Shown: in pieces, positions 37,611 to 46,138 of the stretch
Layout: every line of letters begins with the position of its first letter
How positions within the stretch are numbered: the stretch's first letter is position 1
NCBI GenBank assembly: GCA_040182905.1
Contig: JARQWU010000001.1
Span: 33,383 to 97,382, forward strand
Direction of reading: 5' to 3'
Source of the DNA: Barthelona sp. PAP020
Lineage: Eukaryota > Metamonada: BaSk clade
DNA length: 64,000 nucleotides
The notes under the pieces: generated by a model
What the model saw: the letters and a program-made list of their open reading frames with translations, nothing else
What the model was told of the DNA's origin: nothing
The model's database searches: none
Program-made: the position numbers and the translations under genes

Positions 37611-38720
37611 TCATTGGTCACGATTTTGTTGCTCTAAAACAGTTCTAGGTGGTGGAATTGGATAAGTATCTTTGTTAGTATCAAATTCTCTTGGAACCTT
37701 TTGAAATCTAACTGCTTCAGGATTAAATTGAGGAGTCTTAACAAAGTTCAAGAAAAGGTTGAGCAATCTACTTCTTAATCCTTTCATTGAAGACTCTGGT
37801 CTGCCTCTTTGCAGTAAATCAGCCTCTCTATCTATTAGGTTAACAATGCTTCTCGTCAATTCACAATCAAACTGTTTAACTGTCCATTTGACATGCAATA
37901 ATACGTCCAATCTGTCTTTTAACTCTAATTTAGCCTCTAATAATTCAAATAACGTTTTTAGTTCATCTGCTCGTTTAGTAAACGGTGTTTCCACAGCCAT
38001 CGCATTGCCATCTGATAATCCCCAAACTTTAGGAGCCGCCATTAATTCTAGAGCACGGCCCACAGCGGCATCTTTATTCTTTTTCTTGGCTTCAATCCTC
38101 AAACCTTCAATTCTTTGTATGTACTTTGTTTCTTGTGCCAACATCGATTTCATCTGTTGTTTTCGTTCTTCATCAGACAAATTCAACGCATTTATCTTCG
38201 CTGTCTCAGTTTCACGCCATCTCTCTAATTCAGCATGCAGCAGTTTGAAATCAGATGCGGTTTGTGGATGAAGACGTCGTGATATTTCTCTTTGTCTTTC
38301 TTCTTCAGCATCAACTTTTTCTTGTTGAACCATCATTTCAAAATTGTTTTTTTCTTCTTCCAACAACAACTTAATTGCTTTGGCTTCAGTTCTTCCTAAA
38401 AACCCACGTAAACAACGTTGAATACTAATAGAATACTCTTTTTCTAAATTATCATATTCTTCTAAACTCATTACATTCATTTTGGGTATCATTACTTTGT
38501 CATTTGTTTCTTCAATGCATAAATTTGGTTGAATAGTTTGTGTACCAAATTGTCGCAATGTTTGTGAAGTTGTTTCTTTCAACACTTTTGTTTGAGTGTC
38601 ACGATGATAACGTTCAACATTTTTTGATTTTCTTTTGGAATATGTTTGTGTGGTTGCATGATGATAAATTATTCCATTTCGTTTGTCTCGGTATCCACCC
38701 AAATATGGTTTTGGATCCAT
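37611..38720 (-). CDS. IQUB: IQUB-like radial-spoke/axonemal protein without ubiquitin-like domain
   Basis: 369 residues from the ATG at 38720. The open frame continues upstream but only with low-complexity residues. The N-terminus PYLGGYRDKRNGIIYHHATT is the conserved IQUB block (LGGYRNKxTGxEYHxAxTQT). It is followed by RDTQTK, an IQ motif (SISIQRCLRGFLGR), a coiled coil, RRLHPQTASDFKLLHAELER, AAPKVWGLSDGN, ERWR/RLDVLLHVKWTVKQFDCELT, LIDREADLLQRG and FLNFVKTPQFNPEA. Each has a clear counterpart in animal IQUB. The animal N-terminal ubiquitin-like domain is absent. IQUB associates with radial spoke 1 in motile cilia, so the organism has motile flagella. It is divergent from a small unknown gene with only 50 bp between the start codons. 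Confidence 0.9.
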   Translation of the reverse strand: MDPKPYLGGYRDKRNGIIYHHATTQTYSKRKSKNVERYHRDTQTKVLKETTSQTLRQFGTQTIQPNLCIEETNDKVMIPKMNVMSLEEYDNLEKEYSISIQRCLRGFLGRTEAKAIKLLLEEEKNNFEMMVQQEKVDAEEERQREISRRLHPQTASDFKLLHAELERWRETETAKINALNLSDEERKQQMKSMLAQETKYIQRIEGLRIEAKKKNKDAAVGRALELMAAPKVWGLSDGNAMAVETPFTKRADELKTLFELLEAKLELKDRLDVLLHVKWTVKQFDCELTRSIVNLIDREADLLQRGRPESSMKGLRSRLLNLFLNFVKTPQFNPEAVRFQKVPREFDTNKDTYPIPPPRTVLEQQNRDQ

Positions 38721-38770
38721 GTTAAAGTTTAAAATGAGGAAAAGTTGAATTTTTTTTTTTTGATTTTTGA

Positions 38771-39145
38771 ATGTATACAACTCCAAGAAAAACGAAAATT
38801 CACAGACCGAAAAGAGCTCCACCAAAAAAACCTTTATTTAAAGTGGAAAGTTCAAATCATCAATATACGAAAAGGGAAGAATTTCATGATTGTGTTACGA
38901 ATATATTAGAATTATCAACATATTACAGACCTATTGATCCATTATTAGCTAGAATTGAACCAGAGGACATAGATTTAAAATACACTTTTCAATTTGACCA
39001 AAATTCAATTGGTGACAAGCTTCTACAAATATTTGACCCTTCTTTACAAATACAGATCCCGAAATTACCGATACAACCACCATCATTACCCCCTTCACAG
39101 GTAATTTCCAGTTTTTTAGATAACGATCTTCCCCCTCCTTTTTAA
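38771..39145 (+). CDS. Small unknown protein (124 aa)
   Basis: The basic N-terminus (residues 1-35, many Lys, Arg and Pro) is followed by a middle part with REEFHDCVTNILELSTYYRP and IDPLLARIEPEDIDL, and a proline-rich C-terminus ending DLPPPF. The ATG lies 50 bp from the divergent IQUB start, so the two may share a promoter and a flagellar role; that is inference. I recognise no domain. A canonical AATAAA cluster follows the stop, which supports it as a real gene. Confidence 0.6.
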   Translation: MYTTPRKTKIHRPKRAPPKKPLFKVESSNHQYTKREEFHDCVTNILELSTYYRPIDPLLARIEPEDIDLKYTFQFDQNSIGDKLLQIFDPSLQIQIPKLPIQPPSLPPSQVISSFLDNDLPPPF

Positions 39146-39223
39146 CTTTATAAATAGTCATTGTCACCTTTTGTATTTCCTTCTTTTATGTAACAAAACG
39201 AAAAATAAAAAATAAAATAAACT

Positions 39224-40045
39224 TTATGGAGAAGACAAGTTCAACTCAATGAAAAAATAGTGGTCTGTCATTGCAGTTAAGATTTCTGGTTCGATAATCC
39301 AAATAAGATTTTCATGGTTGTATGAATTAAGCAAATCAGTCATACAATCATATTGAACAATAAAACCCTCATTTTTAAATAAATCAACATATGCCTCAAT
39401 TGAATTATGGGTGGTGGACAATTTTAAAGGAGTATCTGAAAGCTCGAAATTTTTGATCATTGTTTTTCCAAATATATCATCTCCAGGGATTGGGTCAAAT
39501 ATTATGGCGCTGAAATTACCATTTCCCTCAATTTTTGCTTTCAAAGAAATCAGAGTGGAAAATACTTCTTCAATGTCTAAATAGCATAAAACAACTTCAA
39601 AAATGACTAAAGTTGGACAATTTAATGCAGGAATATCATTAAAATTAGATACAAGAGAATATCCAACTGCAGCTAATTGCTCATAATCAAATCCACTTTT
39701 GAATAAAACATCCTCCTTGAATTGAACAAAAGATTCACGCTCTATTTCAATAAAACTCAAAGGTTCTTTTATTAAATCAAAAAATAATGTGTCAAAACCC
39801 GCGCCAAACGAAATAATTCTGCATTTCCCATCATACTTTTGAATAAATTCATTTACTTTATCAAATATGCGTTTTTTTCTCACATAAGTTCCCTTTAAAG
39901 CCTCTGGTGAGAACATCCAATCCATATCAGGAACATTTTTCGAAATTGTTTTAATTGCATCAGAATTCCACACTTTCATTGTATTTAATCGATTCAAAAC
40001 ATGAATAGTATGTGCAGCGGTTTCTCCTAAAGCATCTAATTTCAT
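39224..40045 (-). CDS. LCMT1: Leucine carboxyl methyltransferase (LCMT1/PPM1-like)
   Basis: 273 residues with a class I methyltransferase fold. The N-terminal segment has the family's GTYVRKKRIFDKVNEFI. The SAM-binding motif is IISFGAGFDTLFFDL, then FIEIERESFVQFK (acidic residue binding the ribose) and PTLVIFEVVLCYLD. LCMT1 methylates the C-terminal leucine of the PP2A catalytic subunit and steers B-subunit assembly. LCMT2/TYW4 has the same core plus a C-terminal extension that is missing here. Size and motifs fit LCMT1. Convergent with the 38.8-kb gene, the stops being about 80 bp apart. Confidence 0.8.
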   Translation of the reverse strand: MKLDALGETAAHTIHVLNRLNTMKVWNSDAIKTISKNVPDMDWMFSPEALKGTYVRKKRIFDKVNEFIQKYDGKCRIISFGAGFDTLFFDLIKEPLSFIEIERESFVQFKEDVLFKSGFDYEQLAAVGYSLVSNFNDIPALNCPTLVIFEVVLCYLDIEEVFSTLISLKAKIEGNGNFSAIIFDPIPGDDIFGKTMIKNFELSDTPLKLSTTHNSIEAYVDLFKNEGFIVQYDCMTDLLNSYNHENLIWIIEPEILTAMTDHYFFIELNLSSP

Positions 40046-40067
40046 TAAACTTTAAAATAAACAACAA

Positions 40068-40778
40068 TTAAAAAAAAGAAGGGAATTTATTGAACTTGTC
40101 GTGAGACTCTTTCAATTTTTTTTCTGTTGTAGCAGTATTTACAAATTTGTGAGCTATACGTTTCTTCGAAAGAGGTGGTCTTGAAATTTTAACTTTTCGA
40201 TCTCTTTCTTTCTTTTTAATTTTTTCAAAAGTAAAATTATTCTTATCTTTGTTATTATTCGGTTTTACATGATAATGATAATTAGGAGCAGATTTAGATT
40301 TAAAAATTTCTGTTTCAATATTGTGCTGTTTTTTTTCTATATTTGTCATTAATTTCTCAATTTGTGGTAAATTCACAGAAATTTTCTCTGCTTTTGATGG
40401 AATATGGGTTGGTAATGATTGAGGACATGATTGATAGTGTTCCAAAGGTATAAATCCTGAATTAGAATATGAGCCCTTGGGTGTTTGTACTATTTGAATA
40501 AAGGAAGTAGATTTATCAGAATTATCAAAGGCACGTCGGTGATTGAGGTTGGAGCTCAGACAATTCATTCTACAATCAAGTATATATTGTGCTTCGTCAA
40601 TATATGATCTTATTGCAATCGGCGTTGTACTTTTTAGATTAGAACAACTCAAATTATTCATTGGATAGAGGGAACTGACGTTAAGAAAGGGATTTAGCCC
40701 TTTTTTTATTGGTGGTACCTTTTTCGTTTCTCTTTTTCGTTTTTTAGTTAAATTTTCATCAAACAATTGTTCATTCAT
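40068..40778 (-). CDS. Unknown basic, low-complexity protein (236 aa)
   Basis: I start at the ATG at 40778 (MNEQLFDENLTKKRKRE). The longer open frame runs into the divergent Hsp70 gene and has no better start. The protein is Lys/Asn/Ser-rich. It has a short conserved-looking patch SYIDEAQYILDCRMNCL and a strongly basic C-terminus (KKKERDRKVKISRPPLSKKR). That suggests a nucleic-acid- or microtubule-binding protein, without any recognised domain. It ends 22 bp from the LCMT1-like gene's start. Confidence 0.55.
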   Translation of the reverse strand: MNEQLFDENLTKKRKRETKKVPPIKKGLNPFLNVSSLYPMNNLSCSNLKSTTPIAIRSYIDEAQYILDCRMNCLSSNLNHRRAFDNSDKSTSFIQIVQTPKGSYSNSGFIPLEHYQSCPQSLPTHIPSKAEKISVNLPQIEKLMTNIEKKQHNIETEIFKSKSAPNYHYHVKPNNNKDKNNFTFEKIKKKERDRKVKISRPPLSKKRIAHKFVNTATTEKKLKESHDKFNKFPSFF

Positions 40779-40797
40779 AAACAAAAAAAAGATCTTT

Positions 40798-42438
40798 TTG
40801 ATATTTTTTTTTCCGTTTGTCATTAAAGTGTTGAAATCCATTAAAACAATCCAAAACAACAATATCACTAGGTTATTTAGACTTATTTCGAATTCAATTA
40901 TTGGTATAGATCTTGGTACAAGTAATTCGTGTGTTGCAGTTATGGAAAACGGTGTTCCAGTTGTAATAACGAATTCGGAAGGGGACAGAACTACCCCTTC
41001 CGTTATATCTTATTTGGAAAATGATATCGAAGTTGGTTCAGCTGCTTTAAAATCATCTAGTCTTAATCCCAAACAAACTTTTTATGGTGTAAAACGATTG
41101 ATTGGTCGTAGGTTTGATGATCCTTTGACATCTAAATTTTCGTCCACCGTCAGTTTTGATGTTATTCCTGGTCCAAATCAGGATGCATGGTTAAACGTTA
41201 ATAACTCTGCTATAGCACCATGCGAAATTTCTTCTGAAGTGCTAAAGAAACTTAAACATGCAGCTGAGGATCATATTGGGGACAAGATCGAAAGAGCTGT
41301 TATTACTGTTCCTGCTTACTTTAATGATGCACAAAGACAAGCAACGAGAGATGCAGGTACTCTAGCAGGGTTAAAAGTTGAGCGAATCATTAATGAACCC
41401 ACTGCAGCAAGTCTTTCCTTTGGAATTCGTGATGTTAATAAAAGAGTAGCTGTTTTTGACTTAGGTGGTGGTACCTTTGATATTTCCATTTTACAAATCT
41501 CTGATGATGGTGTTTTTCAAGTTTTAGCTACCAATGGTGATACTTTTTTGGGAGGAAACGATTTTGACGATCTTTTGTGTTCTGTTTTTGCAGAAGAATT
41601 CAAGGATGAACATGGAATTGATATTTTGGTGGATCCAATGGCTGTATCAAGATTAAGAGAAGCTGTTGAGCAGGCAAAAAAAGAATTATCATTCAAGCAA
41701 ACCAGTACCATTTCCATTCCTTTCATTTCTTCAAAAAATGGTCAGCCAATACATTTTTCAAGGTTGCTATCGAGAACGGAATTTGATACATTAACATCAA
41801 AAATTATTGATAGACTTCGTAAGCCTTGTGAAGCAGCACTCAGTGATGCTCACTTGACGAAAAAAGATATTGATGATGTGTTGCTTGTTGGTGGAATGAC
41901 TCGTGTTCCTGCGGTGAAAAAAATGGTTGAGCAAGTATTTGGACAAGTTCCTTCCGTTGTAATGAATCCAGATGAATGTGTTGCCATTGGTGCTGCCATT
42001 CAAGGAGGAATAATTAATGGAGAAACGGAAGAAATGTTATTACTGGATCTCACCCCTTTGAGTTTGGGGGTTGAGGTTGATGGTGGGATGATGGCCAGAT
42101 TAATTCCTAGAAATACCACACTACCAACACACGCATCTCAAATGTTTACTACTGTTCAAGACAATCAAACCACAGTTACTGTGAATGTTCTTCAAGGGGA
42201 ACAACAATCAGCAATTGATAACATGAAGCTTGGTTCGTTTGAATTGGTTGGAATACCACCAGCACCAAAAGGTGTGGCACAAATTGAAGTATCTTTTGAT
42301 ATTGATGCAAATGGTATTGTAAATGTTACTGCTCGTGATGTTACAACTGGAAATGAACAAGCTATTGTTGTTAAGGCTTCAGGTGGTTTGTCCAAACAGG
42401 AATTAGATGAGATTGTTAAAAAGCATGTAAAGCTGTAG
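40798..42438 (+). CDS. Mitochondrial-type Hsp70 lacking an AUG start and the C-terminal lid
   Basis: The frame is open from 40669. It gives a canonical nucleotide-binding domain (GIDLGTSNSCVAVMENG, GDRTTPSVISY, AYFNDAQRQATRDAG, FDLGGGTFDISIL, LLVGGMTRVPAVKKM) and a complete substrate-binding beta domain (LTPLSLGVEVDGG, VLQGEQQSAIDN, FDIDANGIVNVTA). GDRTTPS and YFNDAQRQAT mark the bacterial/mitochondrial class. The first in-frame ATG (40942) lies after the phosphate-binding loop, so translation must begin upstream. An in-frame stretch reading ITRLFRLISNS would suit an organelle presequence. The protein ends at ELDEIVKKHVKL, about 20 residues into the lid, whereas normal mtHsp70 has roughly 90-110 more. 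No lid is found downstream in any frame. The listed start is only the edge of the open frame. Confidence 0.85.
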   Translation: MIFFFPFVIKVLKSIKTIQNNNITRLFRLISNSIIGIDLGTSNSCVAVMENGVPVVITNSEGDRTTPSVISYLENDIEVGSAALKSSSLNPKQTFYGVKRLIGRRFDDPLTSKFSSTVSFDVIPGPNQDAWLNVNNSAIAPCEISSEVLKKLKHAAEDHIGDKIERAVITVPAYFNDAQRQATRDAGTLAGLKVERIINEPTAASLSFGIRDVNKRVAVFDLGGGTFDISILQISDDGVFQVLATNGDTFLGGNDFDDLLCSVFAEEFKDEHGIDILVDPMAVSRLREAVEQAKKELSFKQTSTISIPFISSKNGQPIHFSRLLSRTEFDTLTSKIIDRLRKPCEAALSDAHLTKKDIDDVLLVGGMTRVPAVKKMVEQVFGQVPSVVMNPDECVAIGAAIQGGIINGETEEMLLLDLTPLSLGVEVDGGMMARLIPRNTTLPTHASQMFTTVQDNQTTVTVNVLQGEQQSAIDNMKLGSFELVGIPPAPKGVAQIEVSFDIDANGIVNVTARDVTTGNEQAIVVKASGGLSKQELDEIVKKHVKL

Positions 42439-42733
42439 TTATTTTGTGTTTTTTATTGTGTATACCATTGTTAGATTAGTTTTTTTAAAATTGTATTGCT
42501 TCAGTTCTTAAGTTTATTCTAAACACTCAGTGTATTTAATAAGCTCGAAATGGAGAAATTTGCAATGTTCAAAATGGTGTTGCATAAAAGTTCATCTCAA
42601 AGTTTTTTTTGTTTGTTGGTATTTTATGTGATCAACAGTTTCTTTTTTTCTATTTGATAAAATTAACATGTATTTTTCATTGGGGACAAAAAACAACAAG
42701 TTCATTCTTGTCATTTTATATTTTTTTTCGAGA
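42439..42733. other. Intergenic region, Hsp70 / V-ATPase B
   Basis: 295 bp, AT-rich. I looked for a missing Hsp70 lid exon here and found none. It holds the V-ATPase B promoter. Confidence 0.4.
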
Positions 42734-44181
42734 ATGAGCAGAGTTATTAATTATCAGACAGTTCATGCTGTTAATGGTCCATTGTTGATATTAGATAATG
42801 TGAAAGTATAACGAATACATTTGAAATGTTCTAACTCAATTAGTTTCCTTCATATAACGAGGTTGTTACAGTCACTTTGCCAAATGGTCGTACCTGTAAA
42901 GGACAAGTTTTATCTGTTTCGGGACAACAGGCTGTTGTTCAAGTGTTTCAAGGTACTTCTGGTATTGATACAAAAGCCACAAGAGTTGAATTTTCTGGAG
43001 ATACTTTTAAATTAGGTGTTTCTCCTGAAATGCTTGGTCGAGTCATGAATGGTTTAGGAGATCCTATTGATAAAGGTCCTCCTATTATGCCTCATGAATA
43101 CCGTGATATTGATGGTGCTGCTATTAATCCTGTTGCCAGAGTTTATCCTGCAGAAACCATTCAAACAGGTATTTCTGCTATTGATATCATGAATTCAATT
43201 GCTAGAGGACAAAAGATACCTTTATTTACTGGTTCAGGTTTACCTCATGATACTATTGCAGCTCAAATTGTTAGACAAGCTTCTTTGGTTCAAAAGCCTG
43301 GGTCAAATCCTTCAGAAGCTATTGGTGATGATTTCGCCATTGTTTTTGCTGCTATGGGTGTATCCAATGAAACCGCTAGATATTTTATTCAGGATTTTGA
43401 AAAATCTGGTGCTCGTGACAGAACAGTTTTGTTTTTAAATGTTGCATCTGATCCTACTATTGAACGTATCATCACTCCTCGTTTAGCTTGTACAACGGCT
43501 GAATATTTGGCATTTACACTGAATAAGCATGTTTTAGTTGTGTTGACAGATATGTTCAATTATTGTGGTGCTCTTCGTGAAATTTCTGTTGCAAAAGAAG
43601 AAATTCCCGCCAGACAATCATACCCAGGGTATATGTATACTGATTTAGCTTCTATTTATGAACGTGCTGGTAGAGTTGAAGGATCTACAGGTTCAATTAC
43701 TCAAATACCCATTATTACAATGCCTTCTGATGATATTACACACCCTATTCCTGATTTATCAGGATATTCCACAGAAGGTCAAATATTTATTGACAGAAAG
43801 ATTCATAATCAGCACATTTATCCTCCAATTAATGTTTTACCTTCACTTTCAAGACTAATGAAAGCTGCTATTAAGGAAGGTACTAGACATGACCATGCCA
43901 GTGTTTCTTCTCAATTGTACGCTGCATATGCAACAGCAAAGGATGTTATGGATATGAAAGCTATTGTTGGTGATGACGCTTTGACAGAAGACGACAAAGT
44001 TTATTTAGAATTCCTTGATAGATTTGAAAGCACCTTCTTGACTCAAGGACCTGAAGAAAATCGTAGCATTTTCCAGAGTTTAGATATCGCTTGGGATGTT
44101 TTGAGAACATTACCAAGAAGATTGTTGAAACGTATTCCAAATGATATTTTAGATGAGTTTTACACTCCAACTTTACTTTGA
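42734..44181 (+). CDS. VATB: V-type ATPase subunit B, with one 38-nt intron
   Basis: Exon 1 is 42734-42805 and exon 2 is 42844-44181, giving 469 residues. Splicing joins [11 protein letters not shown] to [15 protein letters not shown], exactly the conserved subunit B sequence (VNGPLVILDNVKFPxYxEIV). Further family marks are [85 protein letters not shown] and [24 protein letters not shown]. As expected for the non-catalytic subunit, it lacks a full Walker A. It is part of the V1 ring that drives proton pumping into endolysosomal compartments. The protein lacks the longer eukaryotic N-terminal extension. The intron after codon 24 keeps phase 0. Confidence 0.95.
42806..42843 (+). other. Spliceosomal intron in V-ATPase B (38 nt)
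   Basis: GTATAACG at the 5' end, TTCTAACTCAATTAG at the 3' end. Removal restores the conserved protein without any other change. The TCTAAC branch-like motif ends eight bases before the 3' splice site. Confidence 0.9.
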
Positions 44182-44309
44182 TTTTGCCTTTCTGTTTGTT
44201 GTCATAAATTATGAAATTATTTTTTCAATCGGTTTTTTTTTTACGAACTTTTAACATTTTTTGTTTACAGGTCCATTTGTTAATATTTATATTTTGATTC
44301 CCTTTAGTT

Positions 44310-44705
44310 ATGGTAAATCCACCTGTAATACCCCCACGAAAAACAAATATACCACTTGATTTGTACAAAAGAACAAATTTACCCACATCAATTTCGAAAA
44401 AACAATCTTTATGGGATTTTCCTTCCAATCTACCGGATGTTCCCATTGATTTACTTGATCATGTTAAAAATTGCACTGTTTCTGTTGTATATCCTAGTGC
44501 TTCTGCAATTACTTCCAGTTTTCAATCAGATAGTACTTTTGAAGGTGATCAAAACAAGGCAAAGCAATTAATAGTTGAAATAAACAAAAGAATATCCGTT
44601 TTGGAAAGAAAACGTGATTTATTGGTCAATAGTTTGAGTTCAAATGACCCAAAACAATTATATTCGATTATTGAAAAAGTTGAAAAAGAATTAAACTTCA
44701 AATAA
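44310..44705 (+). CDS. Small unknown protein with C-terminal coiled coil (131 aa)
   Basis: The proline-rich N-terminus (NPPVIPPRKTNIP) is followed by LWDFPSNLPDVPIDLLDHV. The C-terminal half is probably coiled (AKQLIVEINKRISVLERKRDLLVNSLS). There are no membrane spans and no recognised domain. The gap to V-ATPase B is 128 bp. Regular amino-acid composition and an ATG immediately after a T-rich leader support coding, but the function is unknown. Confidence 0.6.
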   Translation: MVNPPVIPPRKTNIPLDLYKRTNLPTSISKKQSLWDFPSNLPDVPIDLLDHVKNCTVSVVYPSASAITSSFQSDSTFEGDQNKAKQLIVEINKRISVLERKRDLLVNSLSSNDPKQLYSIIEKVEKELNFK

Positions 44706-44887
44706 CAATTGTAAAAAAATATTTTTAATTTTGTTTTATTTTTTAAATGGAGATATTTCCATTCTTTTAAGGGAGAATTGATGGAATGTAGTAAAAGAAT
44801 TAAAAATAGTTTATTAAATTGAAAATTGGAATCGGAAAGAATATTATTCAATGAAAGGAGAATTCAAAAATATTTTTTTTTTTCATA

Positions 44888-46027
44888 ATGAAGACCTGGA
44901 ATCTTGGAGGAACTGAGTTTGTTTTGCCAGACGAATATGAAATCTTAAAAATTCGAGGTCATGGTGCTTATGGTATTGTTGCTGCCATTGAAAACACAAA
45001 AACCGGACAAAAATTGGCGGTGAAAAAAGTTAATGATATATTTAAGAATAGCACAGATGCAAGGAGAGCATATCGTGAGATGCGATTTTATTCAGAATTG
45101 AGACATCACAATATTTTACATTGTGTTGATATTTTGGCTCCAACTGATTATTTAAATTTTGAAGATGTTTATTTATTAACTCCTTTAATGGATACAGACA
45201 TGCATAAAATTATTAGTTCTAAACAACCATTGTCTGAACAGCATATTAAGTATTTCATATGGCAGTTGTTATGTGCTTTGAAATATTTGCATTCCAAAAA
45301 TGTTGTACATCGAGATTTAAAGCCTGGAAACCTATTATTGATGAAGAATTGCGATTTGAAGCTTTGCGATTTTGGGTTGGCAAGAGTTGTTACTGAATCC
45401 ACTCAAGGGGATTTTTTAACTCAATATGTTGCAACTAGATGGTATAGAGCTCCTGAAATTATACTATCTTGGGAAAAATATACAAAAGCAGTTGATATGT
45501 GGTCTGTTGGGTGTATCTTAGCAGAATTACTGATGCAAAAACCTCTTTTCATGGGAAAAGACTACATGGATCAAATTAAGAAGATTGTTTCATTTTTAGG
45601 GAATCCAAGTGGAGAAGATATGTTAAAAATCAAATCCGACGCCGCATTAGCGTTTTTAAGAAGATTACCTAGATCTGATGGAGTTGATTTCAGAGAATAT
45701 TTTCCAAATGCATCTGAAGAAGCAATTGATTTCTTAAAATGTTTGTTGGTCTTTAATCCCGACAAGAGAGCTACTGTGGAAGATGCTTTGGAACATCCTT
45801 TCATGGAACTATATCACAATGCTGAATATGAATACTCATCCACAAAACCTTTTGAACATGACAACTTAGTCGTTGAAGTTGCTGATTCAACAGAAGATGA
45901 TTCAGCTGTTATTCGCAGGGAAATTTTGAAAGTGATTGCTTATTATCATCCTGAAATTAAACCAGATCTTGAAAACTTGTACAACAACAGAGAAGTCATG
46001 AAAAATAATTCAAGTATGGAACAATAG
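44888..46027 (+). CDS. MAP kinase-like protein kinase with TQY activation loop
   Basis: 379 residues with all core kinase elements: GHGAYGIV glycine loop (24-31), catalytic lysine in AVKK (46), HRDLKPGN (141-148), DFGLAR (161-166), APE (188-190). The CMGC/MAPK signature VATRWYRAPE follows the dual-phosphorylation motif TQY (178-180), where ERK-type kinases have TEY, JNK TPY and p38 TGY. The PLFMGKDYMDQIKKIVSFLG block and the C-terminal DPDKRATVEDALEHPF-like region are MAPK-like. It probably acts in a phosphorylation cascade in cytosol and nucleus. The Gln change would remove the charge of TEY but leaves both phosphorylatable residues. Two AATAAA words follow the stop. Confidence 0.9.
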   Translation: MKTWNLGGTEFVLPDEYEILKIRGHGAYGIVAAIENTKTGQKLAVKKVNDIFKNSTDARRAYREMRFYSELRHHNILHCVDILAPTDYLNFEDVYLLTPLMDTDMHKIISSKQPLSEQHIKYFIWQLLCALKYLHSKNVVHRDLKPGNLLLMKNCDLKLCDFGLARVVTESTQGDFLTQYVATRWYRAPEIILSWEKYTKAVDMWSVGCILAELLMQKPLFMGKDYMDQIKKIVSFLGNPSGEDMLKIKSDAALAFLRRLPRSDGVDFREYFPNASEEAIDFLKCLLVFNPDKRATVEDALEHPFMELYHNAEYEYSSTKPFEHDNLVVEVADSTEDDSAVIRREILKVIAYYHPEIKPDLENLYNNREVMKNNSSMEQ

Positions 46028-46040
46028 CAATTTATCAGAC

Positions 46041-46057
46041 AATAAATTTTCAATAAA
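46041..46057 (+). terminator. Polyadenylation signals of the MAP kinase gene
   Basis: Two AATAAA words (46041-46046 and 46052-46057), 14-30 bases after the TAG stop. RPL5 ends on the opposite strand about 80 bases further on. Confidence 0.5.
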
Positions 46058-46138
46058 GCCGCAAAATTTCTTTTTTTTAATCAAAAAAAAAATCTATTGC
46101 TATCTTTTATCAAACAATTTGATTCAACAAAAATCACA

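Noticed and set aside
37759-38271. 170-codon plus-strand frame opposite IQUB
   Set aside because: Antisense to the conserved IQUB core; its Ser/Leu-rich composition comes from the coiled-coil codons.
42439-42733. Possible second exon encoding the missing Hsp70 lid
   Set aside because: I read all three plus frames and found no lid-like helical sequence and no convincing CTAAC...TAG acceptor.
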